From: Planococcus ruber
GTDB taxonomy: Bacteria > Bacillota > Bacilli > Bacillales_A > Planococcaceae
Assembly: GCF_022819085.1 (NCBI RefSeq)
Contig: NZ_JALHAG010000004.1
Span: 124,001 to 188,000 of the forward strand
Direction of reading: 5' to 3'
Length of the DNA stretch: 64,000 bases
Shown here: positions 23,661 to 31,695 of the stretch, piece after piece
Layout: every line of letters begins with the position of its first letter
How positions within the stretch are numbered: position 1 is the stretch's first letter
Made by a program: the position numbers and the translations under genes
The notes under the pieces: model-generated
What the model was told of the DNA's origin: nothing
The model's input: the letters and a program-made list of their open reading frames with translations, nothing else
The model's database searches: none

Positions 23661-26063
23661 ATGCTCGTATCCATTAAATGGTTGAAAGAATATGTCAATA
23701 CACAAGAGTTAGATCCCGCTGAACTGGGTGAGAAAATCACTCGTTCAGGAATCGAAGTGGACGCAGTCATCGACCGTTCACACGGCATGACGAACGTTGT
23801 CGTCGGCTACGTAGAATCGTGCGAAAAGCATCCGGAAGCGGACAAATTATCGATTTGCCAAGTGAACGTCGGAGAAGACGGCATCCAGCAAATCATCTGC
23901 GGCGCCCCGAATATCGCAGCAGGTCAAAAAGTGATCGTTGCCCGTCCAGGCGCTAAATTGCCAGGCGGCATCAAAATCAAAAAAGCGAAGCTCCGCGGAG
24001 AAGTTTCGAACGGAATGATCTGCTCGCTTCAGGAACTTGGAATCGAAGGGAAATTGGTGCCGAAAGCTTATGCAGAAGGCATATACGTGCTTCCGGAAAA
24101 CGCAGAAATCGGTTCTGACGTGGTGACGAACTTCGATCTTGACGATACGGTACTTGAACTGGGCTTAACGCCAAACCGTGCAGATGCCATGAGCATGCTG
24201 GGCGTGGCATATGAAGTCGGCGCTATTTTATCGGAAGAAGTGAAGCTGCCGGAAGCCACATATACAGAAGCGGCAGAAACGGCTGAGTCGATGCTGACAT
24301 TGAACATTGACGCACCGGAAGCAAATCCGTTGTATGTCGCAAAAGTCATCCGCAACATCGAAGTGAAAGAATCGCCGATGTGGCTGCAGCAGCGTCTCAT
24401 GGCAGCAGGCGTCCGTCCGCACAATAACGTCGTCGACGTGACGAACTTCGTCTTGATGGAATATGGCCAGCCGCTGCATGCGTTTGACTACGATTCTTTG
24501 AAAACCGGGAACATTACGGTCCGCCATGCGAAGCAAGATGAAATGATCACGACTTTGGATGATGCAGAACGCAAATTGTCGCCTCATCATTTAGTGATCA
24601 CAAACGGCAAGGAACCGGTAGCACTTGCAGGCGTAATGGGCGGTGCAAATTCAGAAGTAAGCGATTCGACAACGACGATTGTCATCGAATCGGCCTATTT
24701 CGCATCGGGATCGATTCGCCAAACTTCGAAAGACCACGGCTTGCGAAGCGACGCCAGTTCCCGCTACGAAAAAGGCGTCGATCCGAACCGGGTCATTCCA
24801 GCAGCTGAACGTGCCGCAAGCCTCATCGCTGAACTTGCAGGCGGAGAAGTGCTGGCTGGATCGGTCATTTTCGACGAATTAGAGCGCGAAGAGAAAATCG
24901 TGAAAGTAAGACCTGATTTTATTAATACCCGCCTTGGAATGAAAATTCCATTTGAAGATATGCTGGAAATCCTGGAGCGCTTGAAGTTCAAAACGGAAGC
25001 GGCGAACAACCAATTGATCATTTCGGTGCCGACCCGCAGACAGGACATCCAAATTGAAGAAGACGTTGTGGAAGAAATCGCGCGCCTATACGGCTACGAT
25101 GAAATTCCAGCCACCTTGCCGGAAACGGAAGCGCGTCCAGGCGGTTTGACGCCGTATCAAGCGAAGCGCCGCATTGTGCGCCATTTCTTGGAAGGGGCAG
25201 GCCTCCTGCAAGCAACGACGTATTCATTGACTTCCGAGAAGTCTGCGAAGCAATTTGCGTTGACGGAGACGGACACAACGAGACTCCTGATGCCGATGAG
25301 CGAAGAGCGTAGCATTCTGCGCCAAAGCTTGCTTCCGCACCTGCTCGACTCTGTGACTTACAATACGGCTCGCCGCATCGATTCGGTCGCTCTGTATGAA
25401 ACCGGTGCTGTATTCTTGAAAACCGATGAAGAACTATCGAATGAAGAAGAGCATCTGGCGATCGCGATGACGGGCTTATGGCTCGACAACAGCTGGCAAG
25501 GCGAGAAGAAACCGGTTGATTTCTTTGTATTGAAAGGCATCGTCGAAGGGCTTGCTGAGAAGCTTGGCGTTGAATTGACATTTGAACGCGGGCAGATGGA
25601 CGACCTCCATCCAGGGAGAACGGCTTTCATCATTCTTGATGGCCAGCGGATCGGCGTTATTGGCCAATTGCATCCGACCGAACAAAAAGAACGTGATTTG
25701 AAAACGACCGTGGTGCTGGAACTGAACTTGGCAGCATTGCTAGAGCTGGCTGCGGATCCATTGCTTTACACGCCAGTTTCGCGCTATCCATCGATCACAC
25801 GTGATATCGCCCTCGTCCTATCAAAAATTGTGGAAGCAGGCACGATTGAGAAAGTCATTCGAACAGCTGGAGGCAAATTGCTGAAAGACGTCCGCGTATT
25901 TGACCTATACGAAGGCGATAAGATGGAAGCAGGCAAGAAATCAGTAGCGTTTACATTGACGTACTTTGATCCAGAAAAAACATTGACAGATGAAGAAGTT
26001 GTAGCGGTACATGATAAAGTATTGAAAGCTTTGACAGAAGTCGGGGCGGAACTTCGGAGTTAA
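23661..26063 (+). CDS. pheT: Phenylalanyl-tRNA synthetase beta subunit
   Basis: An 800-residue tRNA-binding and editing subunit. From the N-terminus: an OB-fold tRNA-binding domain (about 40-155), the B3/B4 editing domain (about 210-385), the B5 domain (about 400-475), the catalytic-like core and the ferredoxin-fold anticodon-binding domain (about 705-800, starting YTPVSRYPSITRDIALVL). AAGGAGG precedes the ATG. A terminator at 26079 separates it from the pseudopilin operon. Confidence 0.97.
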   Translation: MLVSIKWLKEYVNTQELDPAELGEKITRSGIEVDAVIDRSHGMTNVVVGYVESCEKHPEADKLSICQVNVGEDGIQQIICGAPNIAAGQKVIVARPGAKLPGGIKIKKAKLRGEVSNGMICSLQELGIEGKLVPKAYAEGIYVLPENAEIGSDVVTNFDLDDTVLELGLTPNRADAMSMLGVAYEVGAILSEEVKLPEATYTEAAETAESMLTLNIDAPEANPLYVAKVIRNIEVKESPMWLQQRLMAAGVRPHNNVVDVTNFVLMEYGQPLHAFDYDSLKTGNITVRHAKQDEMITTLDDAERKLSPHHLVITNGKEPVALAGVMGGANSEVSDSTTTIVIESAYFASGSIRQTSKDHGLRSDASSRYEKGVDPNRVIPAAERAASLIAELAGGEVLAGSVIFDELEREEKIVKVRPDFINTRLGMKIPFEDMLEILERLKFKTEAANNQLIISVPTRRQDIQIEEDVVEEIARLYGYDEIPATLPETEARPGGLTPYQAKRRIVRHFLEGAGLLQATTYSLTSEKSAKQFALTETDTTRLLMPMSEERSILRQSLLPHLLDSVTYNTARRIDSVALYETGAVFLKTDEELSNEEEHLAIAMTGLWLDNSWQGEKKPVDFFVLKGIVEGLAEKLGVELTFERGQMDDLHPGRTAFIILDGQRIGVIGQLHPTEQKERDLKTTVVLELNLAALLELAADPLLYTPVSRYPSITRDIALVLSKIVEAGTIEKVIRTAGGKLLKDVRVFDLYEGDKMEAGKKSVAFTLTYFDPEKTLTDEEVVAVHDKVLKALTEVGAELRS

Positions 26064-26078
26064 CTAAAGGGATAAGCA

Positions 26079-26118
26079 GAAGAAGGGGAATCAATAAGAT
26101 TCCGCTTCTTCTTTTTTT
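26079..26118 (+). terminator. Intrinsic terminator after pheT
   Basis: GAAGAAG plus GGAATC (26079-26092) pairs with GATTCC plus CTTCTTC (26098-26111), with one internal G-G mismatch, followed by seven T's. Confidence 0.88.
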
Positions 26119-26246
26119 ATGAGAATAAAGACCTTCGAAAAAAAAAAAGTAAAAAATTAACTACTTTAATTCCATAAATATGGTAAAGTTGTAATATTAA
26201 TTAATTATAAAGAAAAAGGTAAAAATTCAGGTAGCGGAGGTTCTAA

Positions 26247-26624
26247 ATGATTAAAACGCTAAATAGCCAGAAAGGATTAACATTAGTAGAAATTTTAGCC
26301 GCCACTGTTATTTTAGGAATTGTGCTAATATCATTCATGTCATTTTTTGCTCAGTCTGCGAAATTTACTGTCCACAATAGCGAGAAGTTAACAGCGGTAG
26401 AAGTAGCGGAAGATGTAATGGGAGAAATTCGGCAAGGAAAAACGGCGATACCGCATAATAAGTACAAGAACTTTGAAATTTCCGTCACTGTAGCTAGCGG
26501 TCCAGCTAACACGAAGTTGGCAAAAGCTATCATAACCGTAAAAAACACTTCTCAAAGCAAGATGAAAAGCAAAGATTTTGTAACTGAAATGTACTTCAAT
26601 CCGGCTGGTGGTGTGGCGCCATGA
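26247..26624 (+). CDS. Prepilin-like protein (type IV pilin/pseudopilin), first of three
   Basis: A 125-residue protein with a class III signal: QKG/LTLVEILAATVILGIVLISFMSFF, cleavage after Gly10, Glu at mature position 5 (Glu15), then a hydrophobic helix. The rest is a small globular domain without family I can name. AGCGGAGG precedes the ATG. Type IV pilin-like proteins of this kind form DNA-uptake pseudopili or minor pilin complexes. No ATPase, platform or prepilin peptidase gene is nearby, so assembly would depend on genes elsewhere. The stretch is more AT-rich than its neighbours. Confidence 0.8.
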   Translation: MIKTLNSQKGLTLVEILAATVILGIVLISFMSFFAQSAKFTVHNSEKLTAVEVAEDVMGEIRQGKTAIPHNKYKNFEISVTVASGPANTKLAKAIITVKNTSQSKMKSKDFVTEMYFNPAGGVAP

Positions 26625-27019
26625 AGAATGAACGTGGAATATCTTTAATGGAGATACTAGCGGCATTAGCAATTGTGGGAATCATTATGGCTTTAGCAGT
26701 ATCTGTATTCGTCAATGGATCGAAAGCGTCCGTGAGATCTACCGCAAACCAAAGAATACAACAAGAAGCAAATTACATAGTAGAAGCGATTAGAAGCGAG
26801 TATTTGAAGAATAGCAAAGAGCCAATCAAATTAGAAATAAAGTCTGGAGGAAATCCGGAATTTTTATTCCTGAATGGAAATAAGATTTCAGAAGGCTATG
26901 ATTATAATTCCACTACACTTTCAATCGAACGGGTTCAAGACGTGAAATTTAGTATGGAATTAACCTCCAATCAAGGGAGCCAACACAAAATTAATACCAC
27001 TTTTAGCAAGCTGCGGTAA
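26621..27019 (+). CDS. Prepilin-like protein, second of three
   Basis: A 132-residue protein with a prepilin cleavage site, NERG/ISLMEILAALAIVGIIMALAVSVF, cleaved after Gly6, with Glu at mature position 5 (Glu11), followed by a hydrophobic helix. The C-terminal domain is short and polar; PulG/minor-pilin-type architecture is likely. Its ATG overlaps the stop of the first pilin gene (ATGA), so both are made together. Confidence 0.8.
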   Translation: MKNERGISLMEILAALAIVGIIMALAVSVFVNGSKASVRSTANQRIQQEANYIVEAIRSEYLKNSKEPIKLEIKSGGNPEFLFLNGNKISEGYDYNSTTLSIERVQDVKFSMELTSNQGSQHKINTTFSKLR

Positions 27020-27030
27020 GGGGGATGAAA

Positions 27031-27960
27031 GTGAGATATATCAAAAATGAAAATGGCTATGCGTTAGTCATGGTTATATTGCTGGTTGTTGTTTTCACCA
27101 CTCTAGGCATGGGCTTGTTAGCAATGAATATAAACGCAAACAAGCAATTTAATGTGAAAGAAGATCAAGTGCAAGCGAGGCATCAGGCGGAGATGGGTGT
27201 GCTGCATTATAAAGAAGAAATAGTAAAAATTTTAAACTTAAATGCAGAGTTAGATAAAACTGCTATAAAAAAAGAGTTAATTAAAATAGGCATCTTAACG
27301 GAAGGGCAGTATACAGTTAGACAAACTAAAGAGCCGGTGACTTTTGAAAACAATAAAATAGAAATATATATCACAAGCAAAGGAACGTCAGAAGTTTTAA
27401 ACAATAAAAGTATCTCGAAGGACATCGACGCAACAATAATAATTAGCGGCACTGAAAAAACGTCTGGAAGCGGTAATCACTCGCCGCCTCCACAAACTAA
27501 TTCAACGGAGAAAGTAATTGGAAACTTGGTTATTCCTGAAAATGGATATTTTTCAAATAAAGAAAATATTCACGTTACTAGAAACATAGATTCTGTAAAC
27601 GGAAATAAAAATACGAATATGCTAGTAAAAAACGATTTATATGTTGAAGGCGGATTTGTAATGAATAATCATACATGTGTGGTCGTGGGCGGGAACCTTA
27701 CCGTACTAGGAACAAATACAAAAAATATGAGCGGAAAAGTTTACATTGTAGTTTATGGGAACGCATATTTTAAGAATCCTCCTGAAAAAATCAATAACGC
27801 CCAGATTTATGTAGCTGGTAAAGTTACTGGAGTACCTGATCAAGACCTGTCTGATTATAAGGGCTCAATTCCAATTGGCGCTGGTTGTCCTGAGCCTCCT
27901 AAAAAAGCAAATGAAATAATATGGTCAGTTGAACCAACTGTAAATCCGATTTATAAATAA
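27031..27960 (+). CDS. PilX-like membrane-anchored protein with predicted beta-solenoid domain, third of the pilin operon
   Basis: I prefer GTG 27031 as start because AAGGGGG (27018-27024) lies 6 nt upstream; ATG 27025 abuts that site directly. The 309-residue protein starts with a pilin-like N-terminus, NENGYALVMVILLVVVFTTLGMGLLAM, but lacks the Glu at mature position 5 (Met instead), as in PilX-type minor components. The C-terminal third has short repeated beta strands (VKNDLYVEGGFVM, CVVVGGNLTVLG, KVYIVVYGNAYFKN, AQIYVAGKVTG) resembling bactofilin/polymer-forming beta-solenoids. It may sit at the pseudopilus tip or base; this is inference. Confidence 0.7.
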   Translation: MRYIKNENGYALVMVILLVVVFTTLGMGLLAMNINANKQFNVKEDQVQARHQAEMGVLHYKEEIVKILNLNAELDKTAIKKELIKIGILTEGQYTVRQTKEPVTFENNKIEIYITSKGTSEVLNNKSISKDIDATIIISGTEKTSGSGNHSPPPQTNSTEKVIGNLVIPENGYFSNKENIHVTRNIDSVNGNKNTNMLVKNDLYVEGGFVMNNHTCVVVGGNLTVLGTNTKNMSGKVYIVVYGNAYFKNPPEKINNAQIYVAGKVTGVPDQDLSDYKGSIPIGAGCPEPPKKANEIIWSVEPTVNPIYK

Positions 27961-27973
27961 TTCATTATAATTG

Positions 27974-28005
27974 AAAAAAGCAGAATCCCAAGATTCTGCT
28001 TTTTT
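27974..28005. terminator. Bidirectional terminator between pilin operon and rnhC
   Basis: A perfect 14-bp stem, AAAAAAGCAGAATC (27974-27987) with GATTCTGCTTTTTT (27992-28005), loop CCAA. The A-run and T-run allow it to serve both convergent units. Confidence 0.92.
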
Positions 28006-28103
28006 CTGTCCATCTTTATAAGGATGCAAGTAATCATTTTGTAATCAAGATGTGCTAGTAATCTTTCTTAAGAATGATAAAATAAGAATATTCCAAAAGA
28101 ATC

Positions 28104-29030
28104 TTAGTAGCGTTTTTTATTCGCCAATGCTTGAGCTTTTTTCGTATTGGCAAAATGGGCTTTTGTGATGTTTTTTAAATAGCTCTCGCCGTGCTTCAAT
28201 AAAATCTTGGCGGCCGCTTCATCCACGATTTTTCCGGCGCCTTTTGGCAAGGTGATACCGGTTTCGCTGCTCATGCGGTCCATTTCTTCCAAGAAAGCGA
28301 CACGCGCAATGATGGATGCGCAGGCAACGGAAACGTGGAGGCCTTCCGCTTTTGTCGAGAACAGGACATTTTCCTGGATGATTTCTTTTTCATCTTTGAT
28401 GTGCTTGTAGTAGATGCCGCGTTCAGCAAATTGGTCGATTAAGATGGCAGCAGGCTTTTCCGGTACAATTTTCCGCAACACGTGCTTCAATGCCTGGTTG
28501 TGCATCAACGCTTTGATTTTTCCTTGCGACCAGCCTTGCTCCTGCACGCGGTTGTATTTTTCGTTTTTTAAGGTCAGGACGCTATGGGCAAAAGCGGCCT
28601 TTAAATCAGGAGCCACGCGGCGCATCCAATCGTCCGTCAGCTGCTTGGAATCCTTTACGCCAAGCTCGTGGGCGAGCGCTACTTTCTCCGCCGGTACGTA
28701 GCAGGCGGCCACGGTAATCGGCCCAAAGAAATCGCCGGTTCCGGTTTCGTCAGAACCGAGTACGGAAAGTTTCTCGAAGTCCGGCGGCAGCTGATCGCCT
28801 TTGGCCACGACTAATTTTGCGGCTTCAGGTTCTCCCCAACGCGCAGCTTCCCGCTCGGCGCCAGCGCCTTGGAACATGGCTTTTCCGGAAGTATAGACTG
28901 TGACGACTGTATCCGCTAGTTTGGCAGTAAAGCGGACATAAGGCGCTTTCGCAGCCGTTTGGTTCGGCTTGTAATGGGCAATGAGTTGGAGGAGACTTTC
29001 CTCCGGAAGTTTCAACACAATATTTGACAT
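28104..29030 (-). CDS. rnhC: Ribonuclease HIII
   Basis: It degrades RNA in RNA-DNA hybrids. The start is ATG at 29030-29028 (MSNIVLKLPEE), with AAAGGAGG upstream on the minus strand; an in-frame start further up has no support. The 308-residue protein has the N-terminal TBP-like substrate-binding domain typical of HIII (1-90), then the RNase H fold with GSDETGTGDFFGP (catalytic Asp and Glu), DSKQL, and GLHVSVACASIIAR. B. subtilis has rnhC after pheT in the same inverted orientation; here three pilin genes lie in between. Confidence 0.95.
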   Translation of the reverse strand: MSNIVLKLPEESLLQLIAHYKPNQTAAKAPYVRFTAKLADTVVTVYTSGKAMFQGAGAEREAARWGEPEAAKLVVAKGDQLPPDFEKLSVLGSDETGTGDFFGPITVAACYVPAEKVALAHELGVKDSKQLTDDWMRRVAPDLKAAFAHSVLTLKNEKYNRVQEQGWSQGKIKALMHNQALKHVLRKIVPEKPAAILIDQFAERGIYYKHIKDEKEIIQENVLFSTKAEGLHVSVACASIIARVAFLEEMDRMSSETGITLPKGAGKIVDEAAAKILLKHGESYLKNITKAHFANTKKAQALANKKRY

Positions 29031-29114
29031 GAAGGCGCCTCCTTTCTTATGATTCACATTGTACGCGTGTTCATGTTATGATTATCTATAGCATTTCTAA
29101 GGAGGGGTGGAGCA

Positions 29115-29375
29115 TTGTCGGATGAACAGAAAATAACGACTTCAGTCGAAATTTACGGCGATACCTATAAAATTGTCGGCACGGAAACATCCGGCCATAT
29201 GCGGCAAGTGGCATCGATGGTGGATGAAAGTATGCGCGAGTTCCATGCGATGAATCCATCTCTCGATAGTTCGAAACTGGCCGTTTTGGCCGCCGTCAAT
29301 ACGGCTCATGAATATCTTAAACTGAAAGAGCGGGTAGAACAATTAGAAAATGAATTGAGAAAGTTGAAGGGTTGA
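29115..29375 (+). CDS. zapA: ZapA, cell division protein
   Basis: ZapA stabilises FtsZ protofilaments at the division ring. The 86-residue protein begins at TTG 29115, with GGAGGGG 7 nt upstream, and has the family form: a beta-strand N-terminal part ([29 protein letters not shown]) and a C-terminal coiled coil ([17 protein letters not shown]). It is divergent from rnhC and starts the zapA-cvpA unit, as in B. subtilis (yshA-yshB). Confidence 0.93.
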   Translation: MSDEQKITTSVEIYGDTYKIVGTETSGHMRQVASMVDESMREFHAMNPSLDSSKLAVLAAVNTAHEYLKLKERVEQLENELRKLKG

Positions 29376-29380
29376 CGTAG

Positions 29381-29917
29381 ATGCTTGATATTATTTTATT
29401 GATTTTATTGATCGGCGGCATAATTGTCGGTGCGAAACGGGGACTGGTCCTTCAGCTGATCCATATGGTTGGCTTTATCGTGGCGCTCGTTGTCGCTTAT
29501 CTCTATTATAAACCGCTCTCGGAATATTTTGTCCTGTGGATCCCGTATCCGGCTGTCAACGATGAATCGCGTTTCACGATTGCCATTGAACAGCTGGATC
29601 TGGACCAGACGTTTTACCAGTTGTTTGCCTTTGCCTTGATTTTCTTTGCGGTGAAATTCGGCCTGCAGCTTCTTGCGTCCATGTTCGATTTCTTGAAGTA
29701 TTTGCCGGTGCTCGGATTTATCAGCAAAGTGCTCGGCGCCGTACTCGGTTTTATCGAAGTATACATACTCCTATTCATCTTTATCTATGTGTTTGCACTG
29801 CTTCCGATGGAGGTAATCCAGAATCAGCTGGAGAATTCCGGAATCGCCCAAATGATGCTGGAGCATACGCCTTATTTCTCGGAGAAAGTAAAAGAATGGT
29901 GGTATATTTATATGTAA
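29381..29917 (+). CDS. CvpA family membrane protein (YshB-like)
   Basis: A 178-residue protein with four hydrophobic segments (about 2-20, 23-44, 80-105, 112-145). It begins MLDIILLILLIGGIIVGAKRGLVLQLIHMVGFIVALVVAY, the signature of the CvpA family (colicin V production protein of E. coli; role in Bacillales unclear). It starts 5 nt after zapA and ends in its own terminator. Confidence 0.88.
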   Translation: MLDIILLILLIGGIIVGAKRGLVLQLIHMVGFIVALVVAYLYYKPLSEYFVLWIPYPAVNDESRFTIAIEQLDLDQTFYQLFAFALIFFAVKFGLQLLASMFDFLKYLPVLGFISKVLGAVLGFIEVYILLFIFIYVFALLPMEVIQNQLENSGIAQMMLEHTPYFSEKVKEWWYIYM

Positions 29918-29922
29918 GCAGT

Positions 29923-29954
29923 AACTTCTCTCTTACTGGAGGGAAGTTTTTTTA
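29923..29954 (+). terminator. Intrinsic terminator after the cvpA-like gene
   Basis: AACTTCTCTC (29923-29932) pairs with GAGGGAAGTT (29939-29948) with one wobble, followed by T's. Confidence 0.85.
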
Positions 29955-29979
29955 AGTCTAAATCTGGAGGTCTGTCTGT

Positions 29980-31683
29980 ATGAATAAGAAAATCATCATC
30001 AGAACACTCGAAAAAATTGCGTTATATATGGAATTAAAAGGGGAAAACCCGTTTAAAGTATCGGCTTTCCGAAAAGCCGCGCAAGCGCTTGAGCTCGACC
30101 AACGGAGCTTGGATGAATTAGGAGATGTAACGAAACTGAAAGGTATCGGGAAAGGAACGGGTGATGTCATTCTGGAATTGATCGACAGCGGGAAATCCAC
30201 GGTGCTTGAGGAATTGCAGGAAGAAGTGCCGAAAGGGCTGATTCCATTGATGAAATTGCAGGGCTTGGGCGGCAAGAAGATTGCGAAGCTCTACAAGGAA
30301 CTGGGAATCGATTCCGCGGAAAGCTTAAAGCAGGCTTGCCTAGACCACGAAATTCAGAAGCTTCCGGGATTCGGTCCGAAGTCAGAAGACAAAATTCTCA
30401 AGGAATTGACCGATTTTGAATCCCGTCCAGGCCGACATCCGATCTGGAAAACGGAAGAAGCCGTTGAATTTATCTCTGAGATTCTGTCAAACATCCAGGA
30501 AGTCGCCGAATTTTCGGTAGCGGGCAGTTTCCGCCGGACGAAAGAAACGAGCAAGGATCTCGATTTTATTGTAGCAACGGACGCTCCTCTAGTCGTCAAA
30601 GATCAGCTCTTAGCTGCATTGCCTGTCCAGGAAACGATTGCTTCCGGCGAAACGAAAGTATCGGTGACCGTGGAATTCCAGGATCTGATCGATATCGATT
30701 TCCGTCTGGTGGCGCCGGAAGAATTCACGACAGCGCTTCACCACTTCACCGGATCAAAGGATCATAACGTGAAAATGCGCCAATTGGCCAAATCGCAGAA
30801 CAAGAAAATCAGTGAGTACGGCGTAGAGCAGGAAGACGGCTCGATTGCAACGTTCACTTCCGAAACGGATTTCTATGACCATTTCGGTCTGCCTTTCATT
30901 CCGCCGTCTGTCAGGGAAGATGGCCGGGAACTCGACCGTCTTGAGGAATTGCCGGATCTTGTCGATTTAACAGACATCCAATCGGATTTGCATATGCACA
31001 CCACTTGGTCGGACGGCGCCCATTCGCTGCCGGAAATGATCGATGGCTGCAGGGCAAAAGGCTATAAATATATGGTCATCACCGACCATTCCGAGTACTT
31101 GAAAGTGGCGAATGGCTTGACGCCTGAACGTTTGTTGAAACAAAATGCGGAAATCCGTGAGCTGAATAAAAACTATGATGACATTGAAGTGTTATCCGGC
31201 ACGGAAATGGATATTTTGCCGGATGGTTCGCTGGATTTTGACGACGAGGTATTGGAACAGCTGGATTTTGTCATCGCAAGCATCCATTCCAGTTTCCAGC
31301 AGCCGCAGGAGCAGATCATGGAGCGGCTGTTTACGGCAATGAAAAATCCGCACGTGGATATGATCGCCCATCCGACCGGCCGCATAATCGGCCAACGGAG
31401 CGGCTACGACCCGGATATCGAACAATTAATGGACTGGGCAAAAGAATACGGCAAAATCGTTGAATTGAATGCAAGTCCTTACCGCCTTGATTTAGCGGTA
31501 GAGCATTTGGAAATGGCGCAGGAAAAAGGTGTGCCGGTTGCGATCAATACAGACGCGCACGCCATTGAAGGTTTGGATGTTATGGAAACCGGGGTCAAGC
31601 ATGCGCAAAAAGCTTGGCTGAAAAAGGATCATGTGGTCAACACATGGCCGCTTGAACGCTTTAAAGAATTCTTGAAAAAGTAG
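29980..31683 (+). CDS. polX: DNA polymerase/3'-5' exonuclease PolX
   Basis: A family X polymerase with a PHP exonuclease domain, used in base excision repair. The 567-residue protein (570 in B. subtilis) has helix-hairpin-helix motifs (LKGIGKGTGDVI near 52 and LQGLGGKKIAKL near 93), a nucleotidyltransferase core with GSFRRTKETSKDLDFIV (metal-binding D-x-D near 193), and a C-terminal PHP domain with DLHMHTTWSDG, ITDHSEYL, GTEMDIL and INTDAHAIEG. GGAGG precedes the ATG. mutS2 follows after 12 nt. Confidence 0.96.
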   Translation: MNKKIIIRTLEKIALYMELKGENPFKVSAFRKAAQALELDQRSLDELGDVTKLKGIGKGTGDVILELIDSGKSTVLEELQEEVPKGLIPLMKLQGLGGKKIAKLYKELGIDSAESLKQACLDHEIQKLPGFGPKSEDKILKELTDFESRPGRHPIWKTEEAVEFISEILSNIQEVAEFSVAGSFRRTKETSKDLDFIVATDAPLVVKDQLLAALPVQETIASGETKVSVTVEFQDLIDIDFRLVAPEEFTTALHHFTGSKDHNVKMRQLAKSQNKKISEYGVEQEDGSIATFTSETDFYDHFGLPFIPPSVREDGRELDRLEELPDLVDLTDIQSDLHMHTTWSDGAHSLPEMIDGCRAKGYKYMVITDHSEYLKVANGLTPERLLKQNAEIRELNKNYDDIEVLSGTEMDILPDGSLDFDDEVLEQLDFVIASIHSSFQQPQEQIMERLFTAMKNPHVDMIAHPTGRIIGQRSGYDPDIEQLMDWAKEYGKIVELNASPYRLDLAVEHLEMAQEKGVPVAINTDAHAIEGLDVMETGVKHAQKAWLKKDHVVNTWPLERFKEFLKK

Positions 31684-31695
31684 GAGGTGTCTCAT

